Assembly (NCBI RefSeq): GCF_030682035.1
Contig: NZ_JAUXQZ010000025.1
Location: 62,001 to 126,000 of the forward strand
Source: Brevundimonas sp.
Lineage (GTDB): Bacteria; Pseudomonadota; Alphaproteobacteria; Caulobacterales; Caulobacteraceae
Length of the DNA stretch: 64,000 nucleotides
Reading direction: 5' to 3'
Part shown: piece by piece, positions 49,005-60,067 of the stretch
Position numbering within the stretch: the first letter of the stretch is position 1
Layout of the letters: each line of letters opens with the position of its first letter
Notes under the pieces: model-generated
Seen by the model: the letters and a program-made list of their open reading frames with translations, nothing else
The model's database searches: none
What the model was told of the DNA's origin: nothing
Position numbers and translations under genes: made by a program

Positions 49005-50990
49005 CTAGTTGGCCGGGTTGTGAGCCTGGAGGAACCGCATCGTCTCGGTCAGCATCCGCTCGCGTGTCGCCCCGCGCGACAGCCCGTGATCCTCGCCCTC
49101 AAGTTCAATGAACTCGACCGGCTTGCCGGCCTGGCGCAAGGCGCGTTCCATGATCCGGCTCTGGTCGATCGGCACGACGGTGTCGTCCCGGCCGTGTATC
49201 AGCAGGATCGGTGCGTCGGCCTGTGCGGCCAGCCGGGCCGGGGATCGCGCGTCCAGCGACCGGTCGCCCAGCCCATCGGCGCCCATGAAGCGGTTCCAGT
49301 AGCGCGTGGTCGAGTTTTCCCGCCGCGCGCCCCTCGAGGCCTCCTCCTCGACCATCACCCTCAAGTCCGAGACGCCCGCGACGGACACAGCGCAGCGATA
49401 GACGCCCCGGTCGATCGTCGGGCCGGCCAGGGCCGCATACCCACCGTAGCTGGCTCCGACGATGCAGACGCGCTCCGCGTCGATCACGCCCTGCTCGGCC
49501 AGCCAGCGGACGCCGTCCGACAGGTCGGTCTGCATCTTCCTGCCCCATTCACCGTAGCCGGCCTCACGGAAGGCGTCGCCATAGCCCGTCGAACCGCGGA
49601 AATTCGGTTGCAGCACCGCATATCCCCGTGACGCCATCGCCTGGGCCCACCAGTCGAAGCCCATGACGTCGTGGGACGCCGGCCCGCCGTGGGCCAGCAC
49701 GACCAGAGGCAGGCCGGTCGGGTCCGTCACGCCGGGCGGTGTGGTCAGGTAGCCGTGGATTTCCAGCCCGTCGGCGGCGGTGTAGCTGACGGCGCGAACC
49801 GGTGCGACCCGGTCCGGCGTGATCGCCACATAGGCGCCGCCGACCGGCGTGACCCTTCCCGCATCGAGATTGATCAAATGGTAGGAGCCGGAATCACGCG
49901 GCCCGCTAGTGTACACGACCGCCTTGCGAAGATCGTCGCTGAAGCTGACCAGTTCCGGCGAGCGGCCGGCGAAGGCTCCCCGGATGCTGGCCCACAGCGA
50001 GTCGGCCGCGGGATCAGCGAAGGCATACAGGCGGCCCGCGTCCGTCCCCCGCGTGGCGCCGATAAGCCGGCGGGTCACCGGGTGGAACAGCAGGCCGTCC
50101 GGGTTGAACTCGAACCGCACCGCCCGCCACACGCCGGTCGCCAGATTGACGTCGAAGAATTCGGCGTCCTCGCGCCCCGCCTGACTCATGTCGGGCCGGT
50201 CTGCGGCGATGACCACGCTGTCACCGTTGAGGCCCAGGCCGATCAGGTTCGGCGTGTCGATCGGCGCGACGGTCTCCCAGGTTTCGCGGAAGCCGCCACC
50301 CTGCCGCAGGTGCAGGCTCCACTCCTGCGAGCGGGAGTCATATTCGCTGCGCGCCAGGGACCGGCCCGCAGTATCGAGGACGAAGTCGGTGACATTCTGG
50401 CCCATGACCTCGGCCAGGGTGCCGCGTCCGGACTGGAGATCGACGCGGAAGAGGTCCAGGCGGTCGGGATTGCTGAAGGCGTAGGCCCGGACGAGGACCT
50501 CGGGATCCTCCCCCTTGATCACCTCCGCGGAGCTGAACAGCATGGGGAACACGTCGCGCGTGTCTTTCAGCGCTTCCACGATCCGGTTCCGGCCCGGATC
50601 ATAGATTTGGCTGCTGAATAGCTCGGCGCGGACGATGCCCAACTGGGGAATATTCTCGGTCTTCGAGGTGGTGACCAGGATCCGATCCTCGCCGAGCCAG
50701 TCGAGGTCGCGAACCTTGGCCATGCCGATGCCGGCGCCGCCGATCTGTTCCCGGGTCGACAGATCCAGCAGCACGAGCGTCCGGTCCTCGCCGGTCACGG
50801 TGATGAAGGCCAGGCGCTGACCTGACGGCGACAATTTCACCATCTCAAGCGAGGGCAGGGCCCCGTAGGCCGACAGGGGCGCCTGCGCGACGGCCTGCTG
50901 GGCCCTCGCCGGCGTTGAAGCCATGCCTCCCGCTAGGGACGCAGCCAGAAATACGGCCGTCAGGCCGCCGTGAAAAACGGAACGCAACAT
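49005..50990 (-). CDS. S9 family serine peptidase (prolyl oligopeptidase type), exported
   Basis: 661 residues from ATG 50990, chosen because it begins a signal peptide (LRSVFHGGLTAVFLAASLAG, cleavage near ARAQ) and has G-rich sequence before it. An upstream in-frame ATG at 51029 lacks a binding site. A beta-propeller occupies the first 400 residues. The alpha/beta-hydrolase domain has Ser in CIVGASYGGYAALAG, Asp in HGRDDTVVPIDQS and His in EGEDHGLSRG. Probably a periplasmic dipeptidyl- or acylaminoacyl-peptidase. It is co-directional with the MFS gene upstream. Confidence 0.93.
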   Translation of the reverse strand: MLRSVFHGGLTAVFLAASLAGGMASTPARAQQAVAQAPLSAYGALPSLEMVKLSPSGQRLAFITVTGEDRTLVLLDLSTREQIGGAGIGMAKVRDLDWLGEDRILVTTSKTENIPQLGIVRAELFSSQIYDPGRNRIVEALKDTRDVFPMLFSSAEVIKGEDPEVLVRAYAFSNPDRLDLFRVDLQSGRGTLAEVMGQNVTDFVLDTAGRSLARSEYDSRSQEWSLHLRQGGGFRETWETVAPIDTPNLIGLGLNGDSVVIAADRPDMSQAGREDAEFFDVNLATGVWRAVRFEFNPDGLLFHPVTRRLIGATRGTDAGRLYAFADPAADSLWASIRGAFAGRSPELVSFSDDLRKAVVYTSGPRDSGSYHLINLDAGRVTPVGGAYVAITPDRVAPVRAVSYTAADGLEIHGYLTTPPGVTDPTGLPLVVLAHGGPASHDVMGFDWWAQAMASRGYAVLQPNFRGSTGYGDAFREAGYGEWGRKMQTDLSDGVRWLAEQGVIDAERVCIVGASYGGYAALAGPTIDRGVYRCAVSVAGVSDLRVMVEEEASRGARRENSTTRYWNRFMGADGLGDRSLDARSPARLAAQADAPILLIHGRDDTVVPIDQSRIMERALRQAGKPVEFIELEGEDHGLSRGATRERMLTETMRFLQAHNPAN

Positions 50991-51045
50991 GGAGGACCCC
51001 CGCCTCGGAAAGCAGGGGTCATCATCCATGACTGGCGCTACAATC

Positions 51046-52293
51046 TCAAGTGGCTTTCTGAGAGTCTTTCAGTCTGACTTCGAGAAACGCCCGTCCGGCG
51101 TTGATCGCCATCACGGCCGCCGGAATCGTCAGGGCGGCGCCGATCAGGAACGGCCAGTCGTGCCCCAATCCCGAAAAGAGCGCCCCGGCCACGATCGGGC
51201 CGAAGATTCGCGCGGCGGAGCTGGCGGCCATGTTCAGCCCCAGCATGGCGCCCTGTCGGTCGGGATCGACCGAGCGCGAGATCAGAGCCGAGATGTTGGG
51301 CATGGTCATCGCCATGCCGAAGGCGCCCGCCGCCATGATCACTGGCACCAGATAGTCGGCATGGGGCAACAGCCGGCTGGCGATGACCTGACCCACCAGA
51401 CCGGCCCCGAAAATCAGACAGCCGACCGCCAGAACCCGGGACTCGCCGAACCGGCGCGCCAGTCTGCCGGCCAGCAGCCCCTGGCAGATGACGGAGACGA
51501 CACCCACGACCATGAAGCACAGGCCGACCTCGCGTGCGGTCCAGCCGTAGCGCGCCTCGGTCCAGAAGCCGAAGGTCGATTCCATGCCCGAAAATCCGGC
51601 CATATAGATCAGGGTCACCAGCAGGACCCGCGACACCACCGGATTGGAAACGGCGTCATGCACCCCGCTCATGAAGGGTGGGCGCGACACGGAGGGGTCC
51701 GCCTTGACGCGGCTCTCCTTCAGCAGGACCGCGACGCCGATCGCAGCCAGGACGCACAGTCCGGAGGCGGTGAAGATCGGCAGCTGGTAGCCCAGCCTGC
51801 CCAGGTCCGGTCGGGTCAGCAGCCCGCCGATCGCCGGGCCGAAGATAAAGCCCAGGCCGAAGGCGGCGCCGATCAGCCCCATCCGGCCGGCGCGCTGCTC
51901 GGGCGGGGTCACATCCGCCACATAGCCTTGAGCGGTCGAGATATTGCCGGCTCCCATGCCGGTGAACAGCCGCACCACGATGGCCATCCAGATGTTGGGC
52001 ACGAAGGCCAGGGCCAGATAGCCGGCCGCGTTGCACAGGATGGTGATCATCAGAACCGGCTTGCGGCCGATCCGGTCCGATAGCCGTCCCCAGAAAGGCT
52101 CGGCCACGAACTGACCCAGCGAATAGGCCGAGAACATCAACGCCACCTGCCACGGCGGCGCGTCCAGCGTCTGGCCGTAGAAGGGCAGCAGCGGGATGAC
52201 GATGCCGAAGCCGACCAGGTTGATGAACACCACCCCGAACAGGACGAACAACGCGGATCGCGACGGAGGCTGGAGCGGGGCGGCTGACGTCAC
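51046..52293 (-). CDS. MFS transporter, TetA-like (DHA1)
   Basis: 415 residues with 12 predicted helices. Motif A is GRLSDRIGRKPVLM between helices 2 and 3. Antiporter-type motif C is visible in helix 5 (GAAFGLGFIFGPAIGGLL). The start SALFVLFGVVFINLVGFGIV, then IPLLPFYGQTL, resembles tetracycline/H+ antiporters, but this group also includes many transporters of unknown drugs or metabolites. It lies between infC and the S9 peptidase gene. Confidence 0.9.
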   Translation of the reverse strand: MTSAAPLQPPSRSALFVLFGVVFINLVGFGIVIPLLPFYGQTLDAPPWQVALMFSAYSLGQFVAEPFWGRLSDRIGRKPVLMITILCNAAGYLALAFVPNIWMAIVVRLFTGMGAGNISTAQGYVADVTPPEQRAGRMGLIGAAFGLGFIFGPAIGGLLTRPDLGRLGYQLPIFTASGLCVLAAIGVAVLLKESRVKADPSVSRPPFMSGVHDAVSNPVVSRVLLVTLIYMAGFSGMESTFGFWTEARYGWTAREVGLCFMVVGVVSVICQGLLAGRLARRFGESRVLAVGCLIFGAGLVGQVIASRLLPHADYLVPVIMAAGAFGMAMTMPNISALISRSVDPDRQGAMLGLNMAASSAARIFGPIVAGALFSGLGHDWPFLIGAALTIPAAVMAINAGRAFLEVRLKDSQKAT

Positions 52294-52371
52294 GGGCGGT
52301 ACTCGGGCGGGGAGGCGACCCTTGTGTCAGACAGATCGCGCGGGCGCGCAAGGCGAAGCGGACAAACGCAA

Positions 52372-52401
52372 AACGCCCCGGCCGTTTCCGGTCGGGGCGT
52401 T
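52372..52401 (-). terminator. Terminator of infC
   Basis: AACGCCCCG at 52372-52380 pairs with CGGGGCGTT at 52393-52401. On the minus strand the stem is followed by TTGCGTTTG. It lies 24 bases after the infC stop and cuts infC off from the following genes. Confidence 0.85.
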
Positions 52402-52424
52402 GCGATGGCGAGGAGATACTGCGC

Positions 52425-52958
52425 CTATTTCGGCGCGAGGATCATGATCATCTGCCGGCCTTCCATACGCGGGGCGTATTCGACCTTGGCGATCTCTTCG
52501 AAATCGGCCTGGACCTTGTTGAGCAGCTTCATGCCCAGTTCCGGGTGAGCCATTTCGCGGCCGCGGAAGCGCAGCGTCACCTTGACCTTGTCGCCTTCGT
52601 CGAAGAACCGGTGCATGGCCTTGGCCTTCACCTCATAGTCGTGGACGTCGATGTTGGGGCGGAGCTTGATCTCTTTCAGCTCGACGACCTTCTGACGCTT
52701 GCGCGCCTCGGCCTTCTTCTTCTGCTCCTGGAAGCGGAATTTGCCGTAGTCGAGGATCTTGCAGACCGGCGGCTCTGACGTCGAGACGATCTGAACCAGG
52801 TCCATGCCGGCCTCTTCGGCGGCTTCCAGCGCGGCTGACGTCGGCATGACGCCCTGTTTCTCGCCGTTCTGATCGATGAGCAGAACGCGCGGCGCGCGGA
52901 TATCTTGGTTCATGGGCGGCCCATCCTTGACGGGCGGCTGGTTCATCGGACGGCGAAT
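52425..52958 (-). CDS. infC: Translation initiation factor IF-3, probable ATT start
   Basis: 177 residues if started at ATT 52958, or 173 from ATG 52946. The start choice matters: AAGGA (52969-52973) ends ten bases before ATT but 22 bases before ATG. The ATT frame gives [15 protein letters not shown], close to the usual alphaproteobacterial N-terminus, and E. coli infC also starts with ATT, by which IF-3 regulates itself. The rest is standard: [57 protein letters not shown] terminator follows. Confidence 0.93.
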   Translation of the reverse strand: MRRPMNQPPVKDGPPMNQDIRAPRVLLIDQNGEKQGVMPTSAALEAAEEAGMDLVQIVSTSEPPVCKILDYGKFRFQEQKKKAEARKRQKVVELKEIKLRPNIDVHDYEVKAKAMHRFFDEGDKVKVTLRFRGREMAHPELGMKLLNKVQADFEEIAKVEYAPRMEGRQMIMILAPK

Positions 52959-53080
52959 GAGCGTCGGTTCCTTGTGTGGATGAGGTATCGTGGGTGAGGC
53001 GGAGTTCTGACGAGGATGAGCGCGCGATGGATCGCGGCGTTCCCCTTACGGGGCCTATATGACCGCGAAAGCCCCCGTCT

Positions 53081-54058
53081 TCAAGGTTTGAGCGGCGTGC
53101 GGTCGCCGATCCAGGCGTCGTGCAGGTCGAGGACGGCTTCAAAGACACGGTCCACGGTCAGCGCCTCGATGGGCGCGAACTCGCCGCGCGTCTCGTTGGA
53201 GGCGGCGGTGCGGGTCTTCGGACCCCACGGGCCGTACAGCCACCACTCGGTCGGGCCGAACAGGCCAAGCGTGGGCCGGCCAAGGGCGGCGGCGACGTGC
53301 ATCAGGCCGGAATCGTTGCCGACGAACAGGTCGGCCACGTCGATGGCGGCCGCCGAGGCCAGGATGTCGCCCTTGCCGATGAAGTCGATGCCGCGGGGTC
53401 CGGCGGCCTCCAGCGCCGGGGTCGCCGGCGGCCGGTCGCCCGGTCCGCCCACGGCCATGAAACGCCAGCCGTCGAACCGGGGGTCGGACTTCAGTCGCTC
53501 GACCAACTGCCCCCAGCGCTCAGCCGGCCAGCTCTTGCCCGGCTGGTGGGCGATCGGGGCCAGGGCGATGATCGGGCCGGGGCCGCTGCCGCCGGACAAC
53601 TGCGGATCAAGCACCGCCTGCCGGTCGGCGAGGGCTTGTGCGTCGAGGAAGATTTCGGGGTCCAGCGGGGCCGGCGCGCCCATCATGCGCGAGACCATCT
53701 CGACCTTGCGCAGCCCGGTCTCCCAGCCGCGGTTGTAGACCACCCGCCGCTTCGCCGGGATCAGATAGCTCAGCGCCGAGCCGCGGATGTCGATGACCAT
53801 GTCCCAGCGCGTGCCGACCACCTGGCGCCACAGATCAACCCAGTGTCCGGCCAGCTTTTTCTTGTCGAGGATGATGACCCGTTCGACGTCCGGCGCGGAA
53901 CGGAAGAAGGGGGCGGGCGGCCGGCCGCAGGCGACGGTGATCCTGGCCCCCGGAATCTGTCGCGCGATTTCGCGGATCACGCCGGAGGATATGACGCAGT
54001 CCCCGATGCGGTTAGAAGTGACGAACAGGACCTTCCTGGCAGTCTTGGTATCGGTCAC
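53081..54058 (-). CDS. Glycosyltransferase family 9 (heptosyltransferase-like)
   Basis: 325 residues from GTG 54058, which follows GAAGG and gives a start directly before KVLFVTSNRIGDCVISSGVI. The C-terminal donor-binding motif GNDSGLMHVAAALGRPTLGL and FGPTEWWLYGPWGP is typical of GT9. Such enzymes add heptose or related sugars from ADP-sugars to the LPS core. It acts at the inner membrane face. Acceptor and sugar cannot be told. Confidence 0.9.
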   Translation of the reverse strand: MTDTKTARKVLFVTSNRIGDCVISSGVIREIARQIPGARITVACGRPPAPFFRSAPDVERVIILDKKKLAGHWVDLWRQVVGTRWDMVIDIRGSALSYLIPAKRRVVYNRGWETGLRKVEMVSRMMGAPAPLDPEIFLDAQALADRQAVLDPQLSGGSGPGPIIALAPIAHQPGKSWPAERWGQLVERLKSDPRFDGWRFMAVGGPGDRPPATPALEAAGPRGIDFIGKGDILASAAAIDVADLFVGNDSGLMHVAAALGRPTLGLFGPTEWWLYGPWGPKTRTAASNETRGEFAPIEALTVDRVFEAVLDLHDAWIGDRTPLKP

Positions 54059-54131
54059 GCGTTTTTGGCCTTCGCTTCGCTTTCCCGGGTTCGCTATCAG
54101 TCCACGAGGACTTTCGCGAGAGGAGCCGCGA

Positions 54132-54899
54132 TTGGACGACATCCAGCATCTGACCTGCCGGGGCGGCGAGACCCTGGCTTACCGCCGGGTCGACGGCGAC
54201 GGCCCGACCGTCGTCTGGATCGGCGGCTTCCGCTCGGACATGGAGGGGAACAAGGCCATGGCGCTGGACGCCGCGGCCCGCGAGCGCGGCTGGGACTATG
54301 TCCGCTACGACCATTTCGCCCATGGCAAGTCCTCGGGCGACTGGCGCAAGGCCACGATCGGACGTTGGCGCGAGGATGCGATCTGCATGATCGACAGTCT
54401 CCAGGGGCCGGTGGTCGTGGTCGGCTCGTCCATGGGCGGCTGGGTGGCCCTGCTGCTGGCGCTGGCTCGACCTGGGCGGATGGCCGGACTGGTGCTGATC
54501 AATCCGGCCCAGGATTTCACCGAGCGGCTGATGTGGCCAAGCCTGGCCGACCATGAGCGCCACGCCATCCTGCGCGACGGCGAGATCGTGATCGTTGAGG
54601 AGGGCCCCCCTGGCGAAGGATTGGGGGAATACGTCCTCACCCTCGGCCTGTTCGAGGATGGCCGTGACTGGCTGCTGCTGGGCGCGCCCCTGCCGATCGC
54701 CGCGCCGGTTCACATCTTTCAGGGCCGGGCTGACGACGTGGTGCCATGGAGGCACGCCACGGCCCTGGTCGAGCGTCTGACGGGGGGTGATGTCCGTCTC
54801 GACCTGATCGAGGGCGGCGATCACCGTCTGTCCGCCCCCGACGATCTGGAGCGTCTGATCGAGGCGGTTGAACGTATGCGACTTCAGGCGTTTACTTGA
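54132..54899 (+). CDS. Alpha/beta hydrolase
   Basis: 255 residues from TTG 54132, which follows AGAGGAG; no ATG fits. The nucleophile elbow is VVGSSMGGWVALLLALA, the acid is in FQGRADDVVPWRH and the His in EGGDHRLSAPDD. The opening IGGFRSDMEGNKAMALDAAA and RYDHFAHGKSSGDW resemble ABHD10-like serine thioesterases and depalmitoylases. Substrate unknown. It is divergent from the GT9 gene; its stop overlaps by four bases a longer upstream frame of the small lipoprotein gene. Confidence 0.9.
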   Translation: MDDIQHLTCRGGETLAYRRVDGDGPTVVWIGGFRSDMEGNKAMALDAAARERGWDYVRYDHFAHGKSSGDWRKATIGRWREDAICMIDSLQGPVVVVGSSMGGWVALLLALARPGRMAGLVLINPAQDFTERLMWPSLADHERHAILRDGEIVIVEEGPPGEGLGEYVLTLGLFEDGRDWLLLGAPLPIAAPVHIFQGRADDVVPWRHATALVERLTGGDVRLDLIEGGDHRLSAPDDLERLIEAVERMRLQAFT

Positions 54900-54925
54900 C
54901 CGCCCATCGCAAGGAGACCCCCGCC

Positions 54926-55153
54926 ATGCGCCCCCTGACCCCCGCGGCCCCCCTCGTCCTGCTGCTCGTCCTCGCCGGCTGTGCGCCGACCATGGGCTCG
55001 AGCCGATACGCGGAGGAACTGCGCCAGTTGTCCGAAAGCTGCACGGCGCGGGGCGGAATCCTGGTTCCGACCGACGAGAACAGCGGTCGTCCCCCGGCTG
55101 ACCACGTCTGCCGCATCACCGGCGGCGCCACGCGCCTGCCCAGCGGCGGCTGA
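54926..55153 (+). CDS. Small lipoprotein
   Basis: 75 residues from ATG 54926 with AAGGAG before it. The signal peptide ends at LVLAGC. The mature part of about 55 residues has SESCTARGGILVPTDENSGR and VCRITGG, with two Cys likely bonded. No family is recognised; small proteins of this type are common in Caulobacterales. It abuts the galU stop at 55154. Confidence 0.75.
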   Translation: MRPLTPAAPLVLLLVLAGCAPTMGSSRYAEELRQLSESCTARGGILVPTDENSGRPPADHVCRITGGATRLPSGG

Positions 55154-56032
55154 CTACAGCAGGGCGGTGATCGCCGCGCGGGCCGCCTCTCCGAGGTCCG
55201 GCCGCTTCAGGGCCAGGGCGACATTGGCCCGCAACAGGCCGATCTTGTCGCCGCAGTCGTGGGTGACGCCCTCGTATTCGACCGCCGTGAAGGTCTGATC
55301 CTTCATCAGCCGCGCCATGCCGTCGGTCAGCTGGATCTCGCCGCCCGCGCCGCGCGGCTGGTTTTCGAGAATGCTGAAGATTTCCGGCTGCAGGATGTAG
55401 CGCCCCGCGATCGACAGGTTGGACGGCGCGTCGCCGCGCGGCGGCTTCTCGACCATCCCCTTCATGCGGATGCGGCGGCCGTCGCGGGTCTCGGGATCGA
55501 CGATGCCGTATTTGTGGGTGTCGGTCTCCGGCACCGCCTCGACGCCGATGACGTTGCCGCCGACCTCGGCATAGACTTCAGCCAGCTGCTTCAGCGCCCC
55601 CGGCTGGGAGTCCACGATCACATCGGGTAGCAGGACGGCGAAGGGCTCGTTGCCGATGATGTCGCGGGCGCACCAGACCGCGTGACCCAGGCCCAGCGGC
55701 TGCATCTGGCGGGTGAAGCTCATCTCGCCGGCCGTCGCCAGCTCGGCGATCATGGCCTCGAGGATGTCGGTCTTGCCCTTGGCCAGCAGCTGGGCTTCCA
55801 GCTCGATCTGGTGGTCGAAATAGTCCTCGATGGCGCCCTTGGACCGCCCGGTGACGAAGACGATGTGCTCGATCCCGGCCTCGCGCGCCTCCTCGACGAT
55901 GTAGCTCAGGATCGGCCGGTCGACGACGTTCAGCAGCTCCTTGGGCGTGGTCTTGGTGCCGGGCAGGACGCGGGTGCCCAGACCGGCGACGGGCAGGACG
56001 GCCTTGCGAAGGCGGCGGCTGTGAGCGGTCAT
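55154..56032 (-). CDS. galU: UTP--glucose-1-phosphate uridylyltransferase
   Basis: 292 residues. The nucleotide-binding start is KAVLPVAGLGTRVLPGTKTT and the catalytic Lys region is KELLNVVDRPILSYIVEEA. Family motifs GHAVWCARDIIGNEPFAVLL and EIQLTDGMARLMKDQ follow. It makes UDP-glucose for glycans and for enzymes such as the SQD1-like protein in this window. It is downstream of glmS in the same direction, 55 bases away. Confidence 0.97.
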   Translation of the reverse strand: MTAHSRRLRKAVLPVAGLGTRVLPGTKTTPKELLNVVDRPILSYIVEEAREAGIEHIVFVTGRSKGAIEDYFDHQIELEAQLLAKGKTDILEAMIAELATAGEMSFTRQMQPLGLGHAVWCARDIIGNEPFAVLLPDVIVDSQPGALKQLAEVYAEVGGNVIGVEAVPETDTHKYGIVDPETRDGRRIRMKGMVEKPPRGDAPSNLSIAGRYILQPEIFSILENQPRGAGGEIQLTDGMARLMKDQTFTAVEYEGVTHDCGDKIGLLRANVALALKRPDLGEAARAAITALL

Positions 56033-56087
56033 GGGAGTTCCTGAACGGCGGGGTCGGGCAGCCTAACGCATTCGCGTCCGGATGCGA

Positions 56088-57902
<1,815 letters not shown>

Positions 57903-58069
57903 GAAGAAGGTCCTTGGAAATGTGGGTCCCCGCGCTTTGCGCGCGGGCACGGGATGGTCTAGGCCAGCCGTGTGTCTCTGGCGCCGATGTAGGCGACAGG
58001 GGCCGGGAATTGCACCTGAAATGCGGTTTCGCAAGGTTTCTGCGACGCCGGACGCGAGGAAGACGACCC

Positions 58070-59419
58070 TTGGGCGAGAGACGCTATTTCGGCACCGACG
58101 GCATTCGCGGGCGCGCCAACACCCATCCGATGACGCCGGAAGTGGCGCTGCGGGTCGGGCTGGCGGCCGGGCGGCTGTTCATGTCGGCGGACGACCGTCG
58201 CCACCTGGTGGTGATCGGCAAGGACACGCGGCTTTCGGGCTATATGATTGAGCCGGCGCTGGTGGCGGGCTTTTCGTCTGCCGGCATGGACGTGCGTACC
58301 TTCGGGCCGCTGCCGACGCCCGGCGTGGCCATGATGACGCGCTCGATGCGCGCCGACATCGGGGTGATGATCTCGGCCTCGCACAACTCCTACCTCGACA
58401 ACGGCATCAAACTGTTCGGCCCGGACGGCTACAAGCTGTCGGATGCGGTCGAGCTGAAGATTGAATCGATGATGGATCAGGCGCTCGACGCCGATCTGGC
58501 TCCGCCCGACGCCCTGGGCCGGGTCAAGCGCATCGACGACGCCCAGGCCCGCTACGTCGAGATCGCCAAGGCCAGCTTCCCCAAGGGTCTGAGCCTTCAG
58601 GGCCTGCGCGTCGCCGTCGATTGCGCCAATGGCGCCGGCTACCGGGTCGCCCCGACCACCCTTTACGAACTGGGGGCGGAAGTCTGCGCCGTGGGCGTCG
58701 AGCCCAACGGCCTGAACATCAATGCCGATTGCGGCTCGACCCACCCCGAGACCCTGGCCGAGGCGGTCAAACGCTACCGCGCCGACATCGGCATCGCGCT
58801 GGATGGCGACGCCGACCGGGTCATCATCTGCGACGAAAAGGGTCAGGTCGTCGACGGCGACCAGATCATGGCCCTGGTCGCCCTGGACTGGGCGCGTCGC
58901 GGCCAGTTGGTCGGCGGCGGGGTGGTCGCCACGGTCATGTCGAATCTGGGTCTGGAGCGGGCGCTGAACGCCGCCGGCCTGACGCTGGAGCGGACGAAGG
59001 TCGGCGATCGCTATGTCATGGAGCGGATGCGCGAGGGCGGCTTCAACCTCGGGGGCGAACAGTCGGGCCACATCATCCTGCACGACCACGCCACCACCGG
59101 CGACGGCCTGATGTCGGCGCTGCAGGTGCTGGCGGTTCTGGTTGAGAGCGGCAAGCCCATGAGCGAACTGGCGCGCCAGTTTGAGACCGTGCCGCAGAAG
59201 CTGGAGAACGTCCGTTACACATCCGGCAAGCCGCTGGAGAACGCAGGGGTCAAGGCCGCCATCGCCGCTGCCGAGGCGCGGCTCGCGGGCGTGGGCCGCC
59301 TGTTGGTCCGGCCGTCGGGCACCGAGAAGCTGATCCGGGTGATGGCCGAGGGCGATGACGCCAAGCTGGTCAAGTCGGTGGTCGCGGATGTCGTCGCGGC
59401 GGTGAAGGCGGCGGGGTAG
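58070..59419 (+). CDS. glmM: Phosphoglucosamine mutase
   Basis: 449 residues from TTG 58070, which follows GAGGAAG and gives the standard start [19 protein letters not shown]. The phosphoserine loop is [19 protein letters not shown], the metal loop [12 protein letters not shown] and the sugar loop [10 protein letters not shown]. It interconverts glucosamine-6- and 1-phosphate. It is divergent from glmS with about 170 bases between starts, suggesting shared control of the UDP-GlcNAc path. ftsH and folP, common neighbours elsewhere, are not here. Confidence 0.97.
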   Translation: MGERRYFGTDGIRGRANTHPMTPEVALRVGLAAGRLFMSADDRRHLVVIGKDTRLSGYMIEPALVAGFSSAGMDVRTFGPLPTPGVAMMTRSMRADIGVMISASHNSYLDNGIKLFGPDGYKLSDAVELKIESMMDQALDADLAPPDALGRVKRIDDAQARYVEIAKASFPKGLSLQGLRVAVDCANGAGYRVAPTTLYELGAEVCAVGVEPNGLNINADCGSTHPETLAEAVKRYRADIGIALDGDADRVIICDEKGQVVDGDQIMALVALDWARRGQLVGGGVVATVMSNLGLERALNAAGLTLERTKVGDRYVMERMREGGFNLGGEQSGHIILHDHATTGDGLMSALQVLAVLVESGKPMSELARQFETVPQKLENVRYTSGKPLENAGVKAAIAAAEARLAGVGRLLVRPSGTEKLIRVMAEGDDAKLVKSVVADVVAAVKAAG

Positions 59420-59500
59420 GGCTGTGGTGCCGAGCCATTGAAAATTTCAGCAATCTGTCTATACTGAGAACGATAATCGCGGCCGCAGGCCTCAGCAAAA

Positions 59501-60067
59501 ATGATCATCGGCGAAGCGCCACGTCTCACAGAAGACCGAGAGAAAATACAGGAAGCCATCCTGTTTGTGATGAGTCTTGCCGACAATCTTAGTCAATACG
59601 ACATTGCGAAGACTTTGTTTCTTGCCGACAGAAACCATCTGAACCGACACGGGCGGCCGATTACTTTTGATAACTACGTGGCGATGGAGCACGGTCCTGT
59701 GCCCTCTTTTGCCTATGACGTTTTGAAGCCGGCCACGGACTACGCAGCCCGCATGGAAGCTAGTCGTCCATGGGTGTCCGCGCCTGACCCGATCAATCCC
59801 AACATCAATCGCTTCACTCGTTTGCGGGAACCGGACCTGAGTTTTCTTTCGGAGACAGACAGGTCGACTCTCCGGTCCGCTTGGGAGACGGTGCGCGGAC
59901 TATCGTTCGAGCAGCTTCGGCGGGTCACCCACGAAGACCCAGCCTACATTGAGGCATGGGCTCGCAGGGGGAGCAAGAAGGCGGCTGCAATGAAACTCCC
60001 CCTTCTGATTGAGGACGATGGCGAGGCGCTCGCAAACGACCTCGTTTATATGTCGGCTCTTGCCTAG
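59501..60067 (+). CDS. Panacea-domain protein (SocA-like antitoxin)
   Basis: 188 residues. The Panacea/SocA core is EAILFVMSLADNLSQYDIAK, then TLFLADRNHLNRHGRPITFD and NYVAMEHGPVPSFAYDVLK. In Caulobacter, SocA is a proteolytic adaptor antitoxin for SocB; Panacea-domain proteins neutralise many unrelated toxins. The next gene starts on the last base of this gene's stop codon, as expected for a toxin-antitoxin operon. The pair is AT-richer than glmM before it, suggesting transfer. Confidence 0.85.
   Translation: MIIGEAPRLTEDREKIQEAILFVMSLADNLSQYDIAKTLFLADRNHLNRHGRPITFDNYVAMEHGPVPSFAYDVLKPATDYAARMEASRPWVSAPDPINPNINRFTRLREPDLSFLSETDRSTLRSAWETVRGLSFEQLRRVTHEDPAYIEAWARRGSKKAAAMKLPLLIEDDGEALANDLVYMSALA

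Noticed and set aside
57903..58069. glmS ribozyme or riboswitch in the glmS leader
   Set aside because: The leader is short and has no recognisable ribozyme core; glmS ribozymes are mainly found in Gram-positive bacteria.
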